Positions 1-6,007 are shown, numbered from the stretch's first letter. The stretch: DNA of 9,943 bases from an uncultured Collinsella sp. (GCA_934654515.1 CAKUGA010000047.1:1-9943); one strand, 5' to 3'. Notes: generated by a model from the sequence alone, not told the origin. Made by a program: numbers and translations.

Positions 1-311
1 ATCATGTCGCTAAAGTACGTAAACGGGCACTTTTGCGAGTAGGCAAAGCCGTAGGTCGACTTGATGAGCGGGCACAGGTTTGCCGGCAGCACCTTCTCGG
101 CCTCGGGAATCACCTCATCGGACGTGCCGCACAGGGCAACGCTCGAGGCACCCGCAGCATCGATAATCTCGAGCGGAGTATAGCTGCACAAAAAACCGAC
201 CAGGCGATTGCCGGCCTGCTTGTAGTCCTTAACGCGAATAAACGCCGCCTTGCGCTGCTCGTTGAACTCCTCAAACGTGCGCGGCAACGGCTGCTCAATT
301 ACATCGGACAT
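1..311 (-). CDS. yjiM: YjiM-like double-cubane-cluster reductase, N-terminal part (cut by window edge)
   Basis: This is the first 103 codons of a gene that runs off the left edge. It starts at ATG 311, with AGGAG a few bases upstream. The family (HGD-D, the 2-hydroxyacyl-CoA dehydratase D-component fold) binds an [8Fe-9S] double-cubane cluster and uses electrons delivered by an ATP-hydrolysing activator for difficult reductions. Visible family features are FLCSYTPLEI around residue 42, the stretch CGTSDE at 61, LCPLIKS at 79-85 and KCPFTYFSD at 94-102. Cysteines are at 42, 61, 80 and 95. The segment resembles E. coli YjiM as I remember it, more than it resembles the neighbouring paralogue, which carries about 39 extra N-terminal residues. 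The natural substrate of this subfamily is not settled. The cluster-binding C-terminal half is outside the window, so I cannot say whether the gene is intact. Confidence 0.85.
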   Translation of the reverse strand, partial: MSDVIEQPLPRTFEEFNEQRKAAFIRVKDYKQAGNRLVGFLCSYTPLEIIDAAGASSVALCGTSDEVIPEAEKVLPANLCPLIKSTYGFAYSQKCPFTYFSDM

Positions 312-321
312 GTAGCTCCTA

Positions 322-337
322 AATTGTGAAAACAATT
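322..337. promoter_or_regulatory. Small inverted repeat next to the yjiM-like ribosome binding site
   Basis: AATTGTGAAAACAATT is a perfect 6-4-6 inverted repeat ending just upstream of the ribosome binding site of the gene starting at 311. It could be an operator or a weak hairpin in the leader. No promoter hexamers are convincing beside it. The reading as a regulatory site is an inference from symmetry and position only. Confidence 0.3.
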
Positions 338-355
338 AACAAAGATGAAAGGCTT

Positions 356-443
356 CCCAGGTGCCCGAGGTTGCCGTGAAAGAGGAGCGCCGCGTACTTA
401 GGTACGCAAGCGACGGTTTGAACGGCAAGATCGGGTGCCTGGG
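356..443. repeat. Hairpin repeat, copy A
   Basis: This is the first of three tandem copies between the two reductase genes. It folds as a long hairpin. CCCAGGTGCCCGA (356-368) faces TCGGGTGCCTGGG (431-443); the central TG/TG can form G-U pairs in RNA. TTGCCGT then faces ACGGCAA, and at the tip GCGTAC pairs with GTACGC across a 4-nt loop. Positions 361-443 match 536-618 (copy C) with only three mismatches in 83 bases. There is no T-run at either end, so it is not a classical terminator. The spurious reading frames it creates are not genes. Confidence 0.85.
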
Positions 444-535
444 CGCCGCAGATTCCGAGCGACAAGCCCGACGCCGCGCACCTTGGTACGCGAGGAGGGT
501 TGGAGCCGGAAGGCGCAGTGCCTGGGGAAGCCGCG
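444..535. repeat. Hairpin repeat, copy B (diverged)
   Basis: This is a diverged middle copy. Positions 471-535 align with the second half of copy C with about one gap and scattered changes: CGCCGCG, then CTTGGTACGC, then GTGCCTGGGGAAGCCGCG at 518-535. The left half (444-470) is hardly recognisable. The apical palindrome is weakened, so this copy probably folds less well than A or C. Confidence 0.6.
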
Positions 536-624
536 GTGCACGAGGTTGCCGTGAAAGAGAAGCGCCGCGTACTTTGGTACGCAAGCGACGGTTTGAACGG
601 CAAGATCGGGTGCCTGGGGAAGCC
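536..624. repeat. Hairpin repeat, copy C
   Basis: This is the third copy, 175 bp downstream of copy A, and it ends 7 bp before the stop codon of the reductase gene at 632. Its inner stems (TTGCCGT/ACGGCAA and GCGTAC/GTACGC) are intact. Its own left outer arm is altered, but its right arm (606-624, ending CCTGGGGAAGCC) is complementary to the left arm of copy A (351-368, starting GGCTTCCCAGG). The whole 351-624 block is therefore also closed by imperfect inverted ends. Confidence 0.85.
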
Positions 625-631
625 GCGCGGT

Positions 632-1915
632 CTAGATCGTCTCCAAGAAGGCCTCAATGCGCGTCTGCAGCTGGCCTGCGTCCTCGCCGGCATAGTCGGT
701 CGTGATGTGCATAAAGGGAATACCGGCCTCCTCGGCGGCCTTCTCCACGGCGAAGGACTCCATCTCGTAGAGCGTGCAGAACTGCAGGGCCACGTCGACG
801 ATGCCGTCGGCATGCAAGTCCTTGGCCATCTGAACGATGTCCTTTATACGCTGGTCGTTGGGGGTAAAGACGGCGCAGTTGATCTTAAAGTAGCGCTCGG
901 CGATAGCGTCGAGCATCTCGTCGACCGTCTCGCCGGACTCGTCGACCAGGTCCTTGTAGTAGCGCGAGCCCGTGCAGGACTCCTCGCCTACCACGACACC
1001 GCCCGCCTTCTCGATTAGGTTGAACAGTTTCCAGTTGGGCACGGCCATGGGCGTACCGGTGTACAGGATGCGCTTGGCACCCTTGGGCGCCACGCCCTCA
1101 CCGTTGGCGGCGCGCTCCTCGCACTCGGCAGCCATTTCGTTGATGGCGCCGGTCAGGCGCGGCGTGTCGTCCATAAAGGCAGCCTGCACGGTCAGCAGGC
1201 TGTCGAGACCGCTGATAGGCGCCGGGTCGGCGGCACGGGTCGCAGCCAGACGCTGCAGGGCGCGGCGTTTCTCGTTGACGGCGTGAATGGCGGCCTTCAG
1301 ACGCTCAGGCGTAATCTTGACGCCACACTCATCCTCGATCTTGGCAGCGAGCTTTTTGACCTCGGCCTTCCAGGTCACGAGCGTCGACTCGTCGTGCACG
1401 TTGGGGATATCCATGACGTACATGTTCTTTTGCGTGGCAAAGAACTCATAGGCCTTCTTCTTGCCGTCGCAAGTGTTCTCGCCGACTACCAGGTCGCTCG
1501 ACTCGATGTAGGGGCAGACCTCGCCCAGCTTAAAGCCAGCAAAGCTCTTGATGAGCGGACAGGTGTTGCGCGGCAGATGCTCCTCGACCTTGTCCGTTGC
1601 CCAGTCGGCACCAGAGCACAGGCCCACGGGAATACCATCGCACGCAAGCACGATTTCCTCGGGCACATAGACGCAGAACGAGCCGACGATCTTGGTGGCC
1701 TCGCCGGCCTCCTTCTTGTCGAGCATCTCCTTAATACGGCCGCTATGAATGTTGGTGGCAACAAAATCCAGGTAGGAAGTGGACTTGGGGCGATTGTTCT
1801 GCGTCAGGAACATATCCCCGTACATCTGGCCCACGGCACCCAGCAGCATGTCGTGGTCGGCAAGATTCATGCCGAGGCTCTCCCACATCGGATGGAAATC
1901 GAATTCTTCAGCCAT
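632..1915 (-). CDS. Double-cubane-cluster-containing reductase (HgdB/YjiM family)
   Basis: This 427-residue protein is a full-length member of the 2-hydroxyacyl-CoA dehydratase D-component family, of the double-cubane-cluster type. Family landmarks in order are FCVYVPEEI at 80-88, NTCPLIKSF at 117-125, the GENTCDGKKK block at 145-154, GEESCTG at 310-316, the NDQR stretch at 353-356, LQFC at 377-380 and a TTDYAGEDAGQLQTRI end at 405-420. Cysteines are at 81, 92, 100, 119, 134, 149, 197, 265, 314, 347 and 380. Such proteins form dimers around an [8Fe-9S] cluster and receive electrons from an ATPase activator; reduction of small molecules has been shown for a Carboxydothermus member. The start ATG at 1915 is supported by GAGGGG 7 bases upstream. 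The next gene (311) is a paralogue on the same strand, so the two may be co-transcribed through the repeats. The physiological substrate is unknown. No activator gene is visible here. Confidence 0.88.
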   Translation of the reverse strand: MAEEFDFHPMWESLGMNLADHDMLLGAVGQMYGDMFLTQNNRPKSTSYLDFVATNIHSGRIKEMLDKKEAGEATKIVGSFCVYVPEEIVLACDGIPVGLCSGADWATDKVEEHLPRNTCPLIKSFAGFKLGEVCPYIESSDLVVGENTCDGKKKAYEFFATQKNMYVMDIPNVHDESTLVTWKAEVKKLAAKIEDECGVKITPERLKAAIHAVNEKRRALQRLAATRAADPAPISGLDSLLTVQAAFMDDTPRLTGAINEMAAECEERAANGEGVAPKGAKRILYTGTPMAVPNWKLFNLIEKAGGVVVGEESCTGSRYYKDLVDESGETVDEMLDAIAERYFKINCAVFTPNDQRIKDIVQMAKDLHADGIVDVALQFCTLYEMESFAVEKAAEEAGIPFMHITTDYAGEDAGQLQTRIEAFLETI

Positions 1916-1918
1916 GGC

Positions 1919-1935
1919 GGTTCCCCTCTCGAACC
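1919..1935 (-). promoter_or_regulatory. Ribosome binding site displayed in a small hairpin loop
   Basis: On the transcribed strand GGTTC (1935-1931) and GAACC (1923-1919) pair, placing most of the purine-rich Shine-Dalgarno sequence of the reductase gene in the loop and upper stem. The ribosome binding site itself is clear. Whether the 5-bp stem influences translation is a guess. Confidence 0.4.
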
Positions 1936-2053
1936 AAAAATGAATAGCTACGGTATTGCTGCACGGTGGGTGGCGAAAACCCAGCCGTGCTTAAACCCGG
2001 AATTTTGGGGAACCTGCTTTGCGGTTGATGATTTAGTTGTGCGTCGTCTCTCC

Positions 2054-2089
2054 CGGAGCCGTGAACATACCTGCTCATATGCGGCTCCG
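2054..2089 (-). promoter_or_regulatory. Stem-loop in the reductase leader
   Basis: CGGAGCCG (2054-2061) and CGGCTCCG (2082-2089) form a perfect 8-bp stem around a 20-nt loop. Inside the loop CATA (2066-2069) can pair with TATG (2078-2081). No T-run follows on the minus strand, so it is not an intrinsic terminator. Its function is unknown. Confidence 0.5.
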
Positions 2090-2098
2090 AGCCATATA

Positions 2099-2155
2099 GA
2101 GGGCGCGCGCGGCAACGCGACGCGAATATGTCTTCTGCGGCATCGGCGCGCCCTC
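2099..2155 (-). promoter_or_regulatory. Long-armed GC-rich stem-loop in the reductase leader
   Basis: GAGGGCGCGC (2099-2108) pairs perfectly with GCGCGCCCTC (2146-2155), enclosing a 37-nt GC-rich interior. It sits 9 bp from the stem-loop at 2054-2089, so the two would stack in tandem in the leader RNA. On the plus strand CTTTT follows, but there is no plus-strand gene to terminate and the loop is large. Confidence 0.5.
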
Positions 2156-2250
2156 CTTTTCTCGTCGAAGGTAACTATATCAACGGTCGTCGTCCAGACG
2201 AACACCGCCGACACGCGTACGACAGCATCGGGATGCGAATATCTCGCTGA

Positions 2251-2287
2251 CTGATAAATAATTATCAGATTAATAAGGTTTTGTCAT
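2251..2287 (-). promoter_or_regulatory. Possible promoter with overlapping 18-bp palindromic operator
   Basis: CTGATAAATAATTATCAG (2251-2268) is a perfect 7-4-7 inverted repeat in an otherwise GC-rich context. On the minus strand ATGACA (2287-2282) and TAATTA (2264-2259) are separated by 17 bp, giving a plausible promoter whose -10 lies in the palindrome. That is the arrangement expected of a repressor site. The half-site TGATAA resembles Fur-family boxes but the spacing is one base longer. The regulator is not identified. Confidence 0.4.
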
Positions 2288-2307
2288 CCCCGATTCGGCG
2301 AATGACA
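2282..2307 (-). other. Hairpin downstream of modC
   Basis: TGTCATCC (2282-2289) and GAATGACA (2300-2307) pair with one G-U, continued by CCG/CGG with a 3-nt loop and one bulged base. It lies about 60 nt after the modC stop. It lacks a following T-run on the minus strand, so it may protect an mRNA end rather than terminate, or it may be incidental. It overlaps the candidate -35 box of the next gene. Confidence 0.35.
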
Positions 2308-2365
2308 GCCCGTTAAGGACCCGGACGGCCAAGGAACCAATCCCCCGACCGTACCGCACACCGCG

Positions 2366-3436
2366 CTATCGGCAAACCAGATGGATTCTGCTCGCATCAA
2401 AATGCATGCGCAGGGTCTCCCCCGCCTGCGGCAACTCCTCGACAGGCACACTCACCTTGTTGACCTTCCACTGCAGGCGCGTAGGTGCGTCGGCACGTGG
2501 CACATCCAGCAGCACCAAGCGCTCAAAACGCGAATCGCTCACGCGGGCCACGTGCAGGTCGTAGCTGTTGCGACCACGCTCGGCACGGTTGTCCACATGG
2601 AAGTAGCTCGCGCGGATGCCCAGGTACGCCACGTTATCGGGCACCTCGCGGCCCACATTGAAGGTCATGCCCCAGTCCAGGGCTTCAACTTCCTGAGGCC
2701 CGATCTTGCGCGCACGGCTCGTGTTTTTGCAGCCCGTCAGGCGCAGCGCGGCTAAGGTCTGCGGCCGGCGGACCACGTCCTCGACGGAACCGATCTCCTC
2801 CACATGCCCGTTGTGCATCACACAGATGCGCTCGCACAGGCGACATGCCTCATCGATATCGTGGCTCACGTAGAGCACGGTGCGGTTGCAAACGTCAAAG
2901 AGGTCGAGCATATTTTGCTCAAGCGCGCTCTTGAGATACGCATCGAGTGCGCTCATGGGCTCGTCGAACATGAAGATGCCCGGGTGCGCCGCCACCATGC
3001 GGGCAAGCGCCACACGCTGCTGCTGGCCGCCCGAAAGTCGCGCGGGATAGCGGTCGGCAAAGTCGGCCAGGCCAAAGATACCCAGATAGCGTTCGGCAAG
3101 CTTTTTGCGCGCTGCGGCGTCGCCGGCATCCTCAACGCCGGCACAAACGTTATCGGCCACCGTCATATTGGGAAACAGCTGATAGTTTTGGAACAGCAGG
3201 GCGCACTTGCGTTCCTGGGGCGACAAGTTGATGCCCGCGGCAGAGTCGAAGAAGGTCACGCCATTGACGACGATCTTGCCCTCATCGGGCGTCTCCACGC
3301 CGGCGATGCAGCGCAAGGTACAGCTCTTACCGCATCCGGAGGCGCCAAGCAGCGCCACCCGCTCCTCGCCGGCTTCCAGCTGAATGTCGAGGGTAAAGCC
3401 GGGATAACGCTTTTTGATATCCAGAACGAGCGACAT
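2366..3436 (-). CDS. modC: Molybdate ABC transporter ATP-binding protein ModC
   Basis: This 356-residue cytoplasmic ATPase powers molybdate import through ModB. The nucleotide-binding domain is complete: Walker A GASGCGKS at 31-38, Q-loop Q83 in LFQNYQLFP, signature LSGGQQQR at 134-141, Walker B IFMFDEP at 154-160, D-loop SALD at 162-165 and switch histidine H192. Residues about 240-356 form a C-terminal region of the size expected for the TOBE/MOP-type domain of ModC, which in some relatives binds oxyanion and inhibits transport; I see no sharp motif there. The start ATG lies 3 bp after the modB stop, and its GGGAGG Shine-Dalgarno is inside the last modB codons, so the two are translationally linked. 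Length and order fit E. coli-type ModC (about 350 residues). Tungstate as substrate cannot be excluded. Confidence 0.9.
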   Translation of the reverse strand: MSLVLDIKKRYPGFTLDIQLEAGEERVALLGASGCGKSCTLRCIAGVETPDEGKIVVNGVTFFDSAAGINLSPQERKCALLFQNYQLFPNMTVADNVCAGVEDAGDAAARKKLAERYLGIFGLADFADRYPARLSGGQQQRVALARMVAAHPGIFMFDEPMSALDAYLKSALEQNMLDLFDVCNRTVLYVSHDIDEACRLCERICVMHNGHVEEIGSVEDVVRRPQTLAALRLTGCKNTSRARKIGPQEVEALDWGMTFNVGREVPDNVAYLGIRASYFHVDNRAERGRNSYDLHVARVSDSRFERLVLLDVPRADAPTRLQWKVNKVSVPVEELPQAGETLRMHFDASRIHLVCR

Positions 3437-3439
3437 GGC

Positions 3440-4921
3440 CTATCGACCTCCCTTCGCGACCGCGTCGTCACGCATAAGCTCGGCCAACGCCTCGCGATCG
3501 ATACGTAGGGCATCGCCACCGACGGGGTCGAGCGAATCGCCCTGACCGACAAGCTCCTTGGCCTGTTTGCGCTCCGCGCGGGAGAGACCCCGCTCGCGGT
3601 ACTTTTGCGAATGCGCCGTGTACATGTTGATGAATAGGATGACCAAGAAGCTGAAGACGATCACGACGACGACCCAAAAGAGCGCCACCGACGTATTGCC
3701 GCCCATCCACTCAAAGTAGATGGCGATGGGAATGGTCTGCGTAATGCCGGCATAGTTGCCCGCGAAGAACAGCGTGCAGCCAAACTCGCCCATGGCACGC
3801 GCGAAGGCGAGCACCGTGCCGGCGGCAATAGAGGGCCAGCCGAGAGGCATCATGAGCTTGGTAAAGATGCGTCGCTCGGACCAGCCCAGCGTGCGCGCTG
3901 CATCGAGCATCTGCGTGTCGAGGCTCTCGAAGGCGCCGAGTGCCGTACGATAGACGAGCGGGAACGACACCACCACGGCAGAGATCACCGCCGCGGGCCA
4001 CGTAAAGACAATCGAGATGCCGTGCGCGATCAGCCACTGGCCCACCCCGGTAGAGCGACCGAACAGCATGAGGAGCAAAAAGCCGCAGACCGTGGGCGGC
4101 AGCACCATAGGGATGGTAAAGACCGAATCGAGCAGGCCCTTCACGCGGCTCGTGGTGCCCATGGTCTTCCATGCGGCAAACAGGCCCAGCGCGAACGCGA
4201 TCACCAAGGCGAGACCGCTCGTCTTGATGGACACCCAAAACGGGCGGTAGTCAATACTGCCAAAGAAGGTCGCGGCGCGCTCCGCTAGCGAGGGCGGCTC
4301 CGTCGTCGAGACACTCGCATACGGCACCAAGGCGGCGTTATCGCTCCACAGGGCTCCGTCACCCAGATTGAGCCCGGGGTTTGCGGCGTCCACGGCATTC
4401 ACGACGGTGTAGTAGTCGCCGTCGTCGCCCTTCACCTTAAACAGATAACGATAATCGCCCTGTACCAGCTCATTGTCCGAGGTAAACACCCACTCGAGCT
4501 TGGAGTCCTCCAGCAGCGCGCCTCCCATGGAGTGAGACTTATCGAGCCCCGCGAGCATCTTCTTGAGCGCCTTTTGGTCGGAGGCATTTGCGATATCGAG
4601 GCCCGCTTCCTTGGCGGCATGCGCATCGACCCACACCACGATACTCGTAGGCGTGGTCACCGTTACGAGCGACGTCTTTCTGTAGATGGGAAACCGATAA
4701 CCCTCGGGCTGGTCGGCAAACGAGCGGGCCGTGCCCTTGGCGTTGCGCTCAAAGGCGTTGAGGCCAAAATCGACGCCATCGATAAGCGCAGAGTCCTCTG
4801 TCGCTTGGCGTCCGTCGGCAGTGGCAAAAAGCGCCTCGGCACAAGCAACTCCGGGCAGTGAGGTAAACGCAAAGAGAACCGCCGCCAGCGCAGCGAGCAG
4901 GCGAATCGTTTTCCTTGACAC
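3440..4921 (-). CDS. modB: Molybdate ABC transporter permease ModB with extra extracytoplasmic domain
   Basis: The permease domain lies C-terminal, with five hydrophobic segments. In numbering from the TTG at 4939 these are roughly 239-257, 271-293, 303-330, 370-393 and 417-440. The EAA-type loop that contacts ModC is at 347-374 (AARTLG, then PLGWPSIAAG), and the FARAMGEFGCT block at 379-389 is typical of ModB. I prefer the GTG start at 4921: GAGGAG lies 6 bases upstream and the protein then opens with a clean signal peptide (MSRKTIRLL, hydrophobic core, VACAEA). Usual ModB proteins are about 225 residues. This one has about 190 additional residues between signal peptide and first permease helix (roughly 36-225), which I cannot assign to any family, and a charged 58-residue cytoplasmic tail. 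With five helices and a cytoplasmic C-terminus the extra domain would be outside the cell. It is separated from modA by a terminator. Confidence 0.88.
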   Translation of the reverse strand: MSRKTIRLLAALAAVLFAFTSLPGVACAEALFATADGRQATEDSALIDGVDFGLNAFERNAKGTARSFADQPEGYRFPIYRKTSLVTVTTPTSIVVWVDAHAAKEAGLDIANASDQKALKKMLAGLDKSHSMGGALLEDSKLEWVFTSDNELVQGDYRYLFKVKGDDGDYYTVVNAVDAANPGLNLGDGALWSDNAALVPYASVSTTEPPSLAERAATFFGSIDYRPFWVSIKTSGLALVIAFALGLFAAWKTMGTTSRVKGLLDSVFTIPMVLPPTVCGFLLLMLFGRSTGVGQWLIAHGISIVFTWPAAVISAVVVSFPLVYRTALGAFESLDTQMLDAARTLGWSERRIFTKLMMPLGWPSIAAGTVLAFARAMGEFGCTLFFAGNYAGITQTIPIAIYFEWMGGNTSVALFWVVVVIVFSFLVILFINMYTAHSQKYRERGLSRAERKQAKELVGQGDSLDPVGGDALRIDREALAELMRDDAVAKGGR

Positions 4922-4970
4922 GGGCGACTCCTCAAACAAAGGGTAACGACGCGCAGGCGCGCCGCTTCAA

Positions 4971-5008
4971 TCTAAAAAGGGCGGGCGATCGCAAGAACGC
5001 CCGCCCTC
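4971..5008 (-). terminator. Rho-independent terminator between modA and modB
   Basis: AGGGCGGGCG (4978-4987) and CGCCCGCCCT (4998-5007) form a perfect 10-bp GC-rich stem with a 10-nt loop. On the minus strand this is followed directly by a run of five T (4978-4974), the first of which lies in the stem. It lies 31 bp after the modA stop and about 50 bp before the modB start. It should end or attenuate modA transcripts, lowering modBC relative to modA. Confidence 0.85.
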
Positions 5009-5038
5009 AAGCATATCGTTATGCAGCGCTCTTCTGCA

Positions 5039-5914
5039 CTACTCGGAAAGCTCAAAGCCGTACTTAGCCCAAATCTTCTGCGCCTTCTTGTTGGACAGGC
5101 AAAAGTCGATAAACGCCTTGGCCTCGTCGGCATGCTCGGAGCTCTCGCCCACGGCACCCGGGTACACAATGGGCTTGTGCGAATCCTCGGGGCACACGAA
5201 GGCCTCCTCAATGCCGTCGTAGCGGTAGATGTCGGAGCTGTAGACAAAACCTGCCACGCAGTCGCCCGTGGACACGTAGGCGGCAGCGGTGCCGACCTTA
5301 TCGGCCAGCGCGACCTTGTCGGCGATCTCGGGCGCGTACTCGCCGTCGTCGCCCTCGGTGCCGGTGTAGAGGCCGACGGAGGCCAGCGCCTGGTTGGCGT
5401 ACTTGCCGGCCGGAACGGTCTTGGCGTCGCCGATGGCGATCTTGCCGTCCAGGTTCGCGACATCGGCGATGGCCTCGACCTTGGTGTCGGAGCCCTCGGC
5501 ACGAATGATCACGAGGTCGTTGACGAACATATCCTCGAGGGTGTCGGTATCGACGAGCTCAGCAGTCTCGGCGTCATCCATGGTGCCCTTGGAAGCCGTG
5601 ATGAGCACGTCGACGACAGCGCCGGCACGCATCTGCTCGACGAGGTCGCCAGAGGCCTTAAACTGCGTATCGGCAAAGGTGGTGCCGGTCTGGTCGGTGT
5701 AGAGTTCCTGGACCTCGGGCAGGGCCTTCTCGAGCGAGTTGGCGGCAAAGATTTGCAGCTCAACCGCCTTCTTCTTAGAGGAAGACTTGGCGGAGCCAGC
5801 ATCCGAACCGGCGGGCTCGGACGTCTTGTTGCCCGAGCAGCCGGCAAGGCCAAGACCGGCAGCAGCTGCGGCAGAAAGCGAAACGAAACCGCGGCGAGAA
5901 ACCATATCGAACAT
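5039..5914 (-). CDS. modA: Molybdate-binding lipoprotein ModA
   Basis: This 291-residue solute-binding protein captures molybdate (or tungstate) outside the cell and hands it to ModBC. The N-terminus is a lipoprotein signal with lipobox LAGC at 23-26 (lipidated Cys26) preceded by SRRGFVSL, a twin-arginine-like motif, so export by the Tat route is possible. A Ser/Lys-rich linker (about 27-50) precedes the binding domain. The domain has the ModA hallmarks FAANSLEKALPEV (56-68), KASGDLVEQM (86-95), NDLVIIRAEG (132-141), the VPAGKYANQAL block (167-177) and VYSSDIYR (224-231). Length is slightly above the usual 250-260, explained by the linker. The start at ATG 5914 is supported by AAAGGG 6 bases upstream. 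It has its own promoter region (5975-6027) and is bounded on both sides by terminators, so it can be transcribed independently of mog and only partly with modBC. Confidence 0.92.
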   Translation of the reverse strand: MFDMVSRRGFVSLSAAAAAGLGLAGCSGNKTSEPAGSDAGSAKSSSKKKAVELQIFAANSLEKALPEVQELYTDQTGTTFADTQFKASGDLVEQMRAGAVVDVLITASKGTMDDAETAELVDTDTLEDMFVNDLVIIRAEGSDTKVEAIADVANLDGKIAIGDAKTVPAGKYANQALASVGLYTGTEGDDGEYAPEIADKVALADKVGTAAAYVSTGDCVAGFVYSSDIYRYDGIEEAFVCPEDSHKPIVYPGAVGESSEHADEAKAFIDFCLSNKKAQKIWAKYGFELSE

Positions 5915-5936
5915 ATTGAACCCTTTCGGACCTTGT

Positions 5937-5958
5937 GCCCGGGTACCCCACCGCGGGC
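5937..5958 (-). promoter_or_regulatory. Hairpin in the modA leader
   Basis: GCCCGGGT (5937-5944) pairs with ACC-g-CGGGC (5950-5958), giving 8 base pairs with one bulged base and a 5-nt loop. It lies in the presumed 5' untranslated region of modA, about 13 nt before the Shine-Dalgarno sequence. It may stabilise the mRNA. It is too small to be a known molybdenum-cofactor riboswitch. Confidence 0.4.
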
Positions 5959-5974
5959 TTTATTCTGTAATTAG

Positions 5975-6007
5975 ATTATACTTCGGTGCGAATAATGATT
6001 ATGACAA
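5975..6007 (-). promoter_or_regulatory. modA: modA promoter
   Basis: A perfect -10 box TATAAT (5980-5975, minus strand) would start transcription about 55 nt before the modA ATG. No good -35 sits at 17 bp. TTGTCA at 6007-6002 is 21 bp away, too far for optimal use, which suggests dependence on an activator or a suboptimal basal promoter. The region is strikingly AT-rich compared with its surroundings. Confidence 0.6.

Larger units (their letters stand above)
1936..2365. other. Non-coding leader/intergenic stretch between modC and the reductase gene
   Basis: About 430 bp hold no credible gene; reading frames here lack family similarity and ribosome binding sites. The stretch contains two GC-rich stem-loops (2054-2089 and 2099-2155), a possible promoter with an AT-rich palindrome (2251-2287), and a hairpin after modC (2282-2307). 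A second possible -10 box, TATAGT, lies at 2179-2174 on the minus strand with a poor -35. The minus-strand transcript of the reductase gene would thus have a leader of roughly 250 to 340 nt. I do not recognise a known riboswitch class in it. Confidence 0.6.

Noticed and set aside
351..624. CRISPR array
   Set aside because: Only three copies, units about 88 bp long that fold internally, no spacer-like unique segments of constant length, and no cas genes.
319..813. Minus-strand open frame across the repeat block into the reductase gene
   Set aside because: Its repeated peptide (HPILPFKP and similar) is just translation of the hairpin repeats, and the rest lies out of frame in the reductase gene.
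2000..2040. Cyclic-di-GMP (GEMM) riboswitch suggested by CGCACA and CGCAAAGC words on the minus strand
   Set aside because: The paired helices that must separate these words in that class are absent; only an unstructured short stretch lies between them.
2099..2160. Plus-strand intrinsic terminator
   Set aside because: The stem is followed by only four T, the loop is 37 nt, and there is no plus-strand gene upstream to terminate.
1948..2214. 88-codon minus-strand frame in the intergenic stretch before the reductase gene
   Set aside because: It is arginine-rich with no motif, no good ribosome binding site, and it covers the leader stem-loops.
1283..2254. Long plus-strand open frame (323 codons) opposite the reductase gene and its leader
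   Set aside because: It is antisense to a clear family member, has no recognisable motif or ribosome binding site, and runs into the non-coding leader. Long antisense frames are expected in GC-rich DNA.
5021..5974. Plus-strand open frame (317 codons) opposite modA
   Set aside because: It is a frame shadow of modA with low-complexity Gly/Leu/Val composition and no family resemblance.
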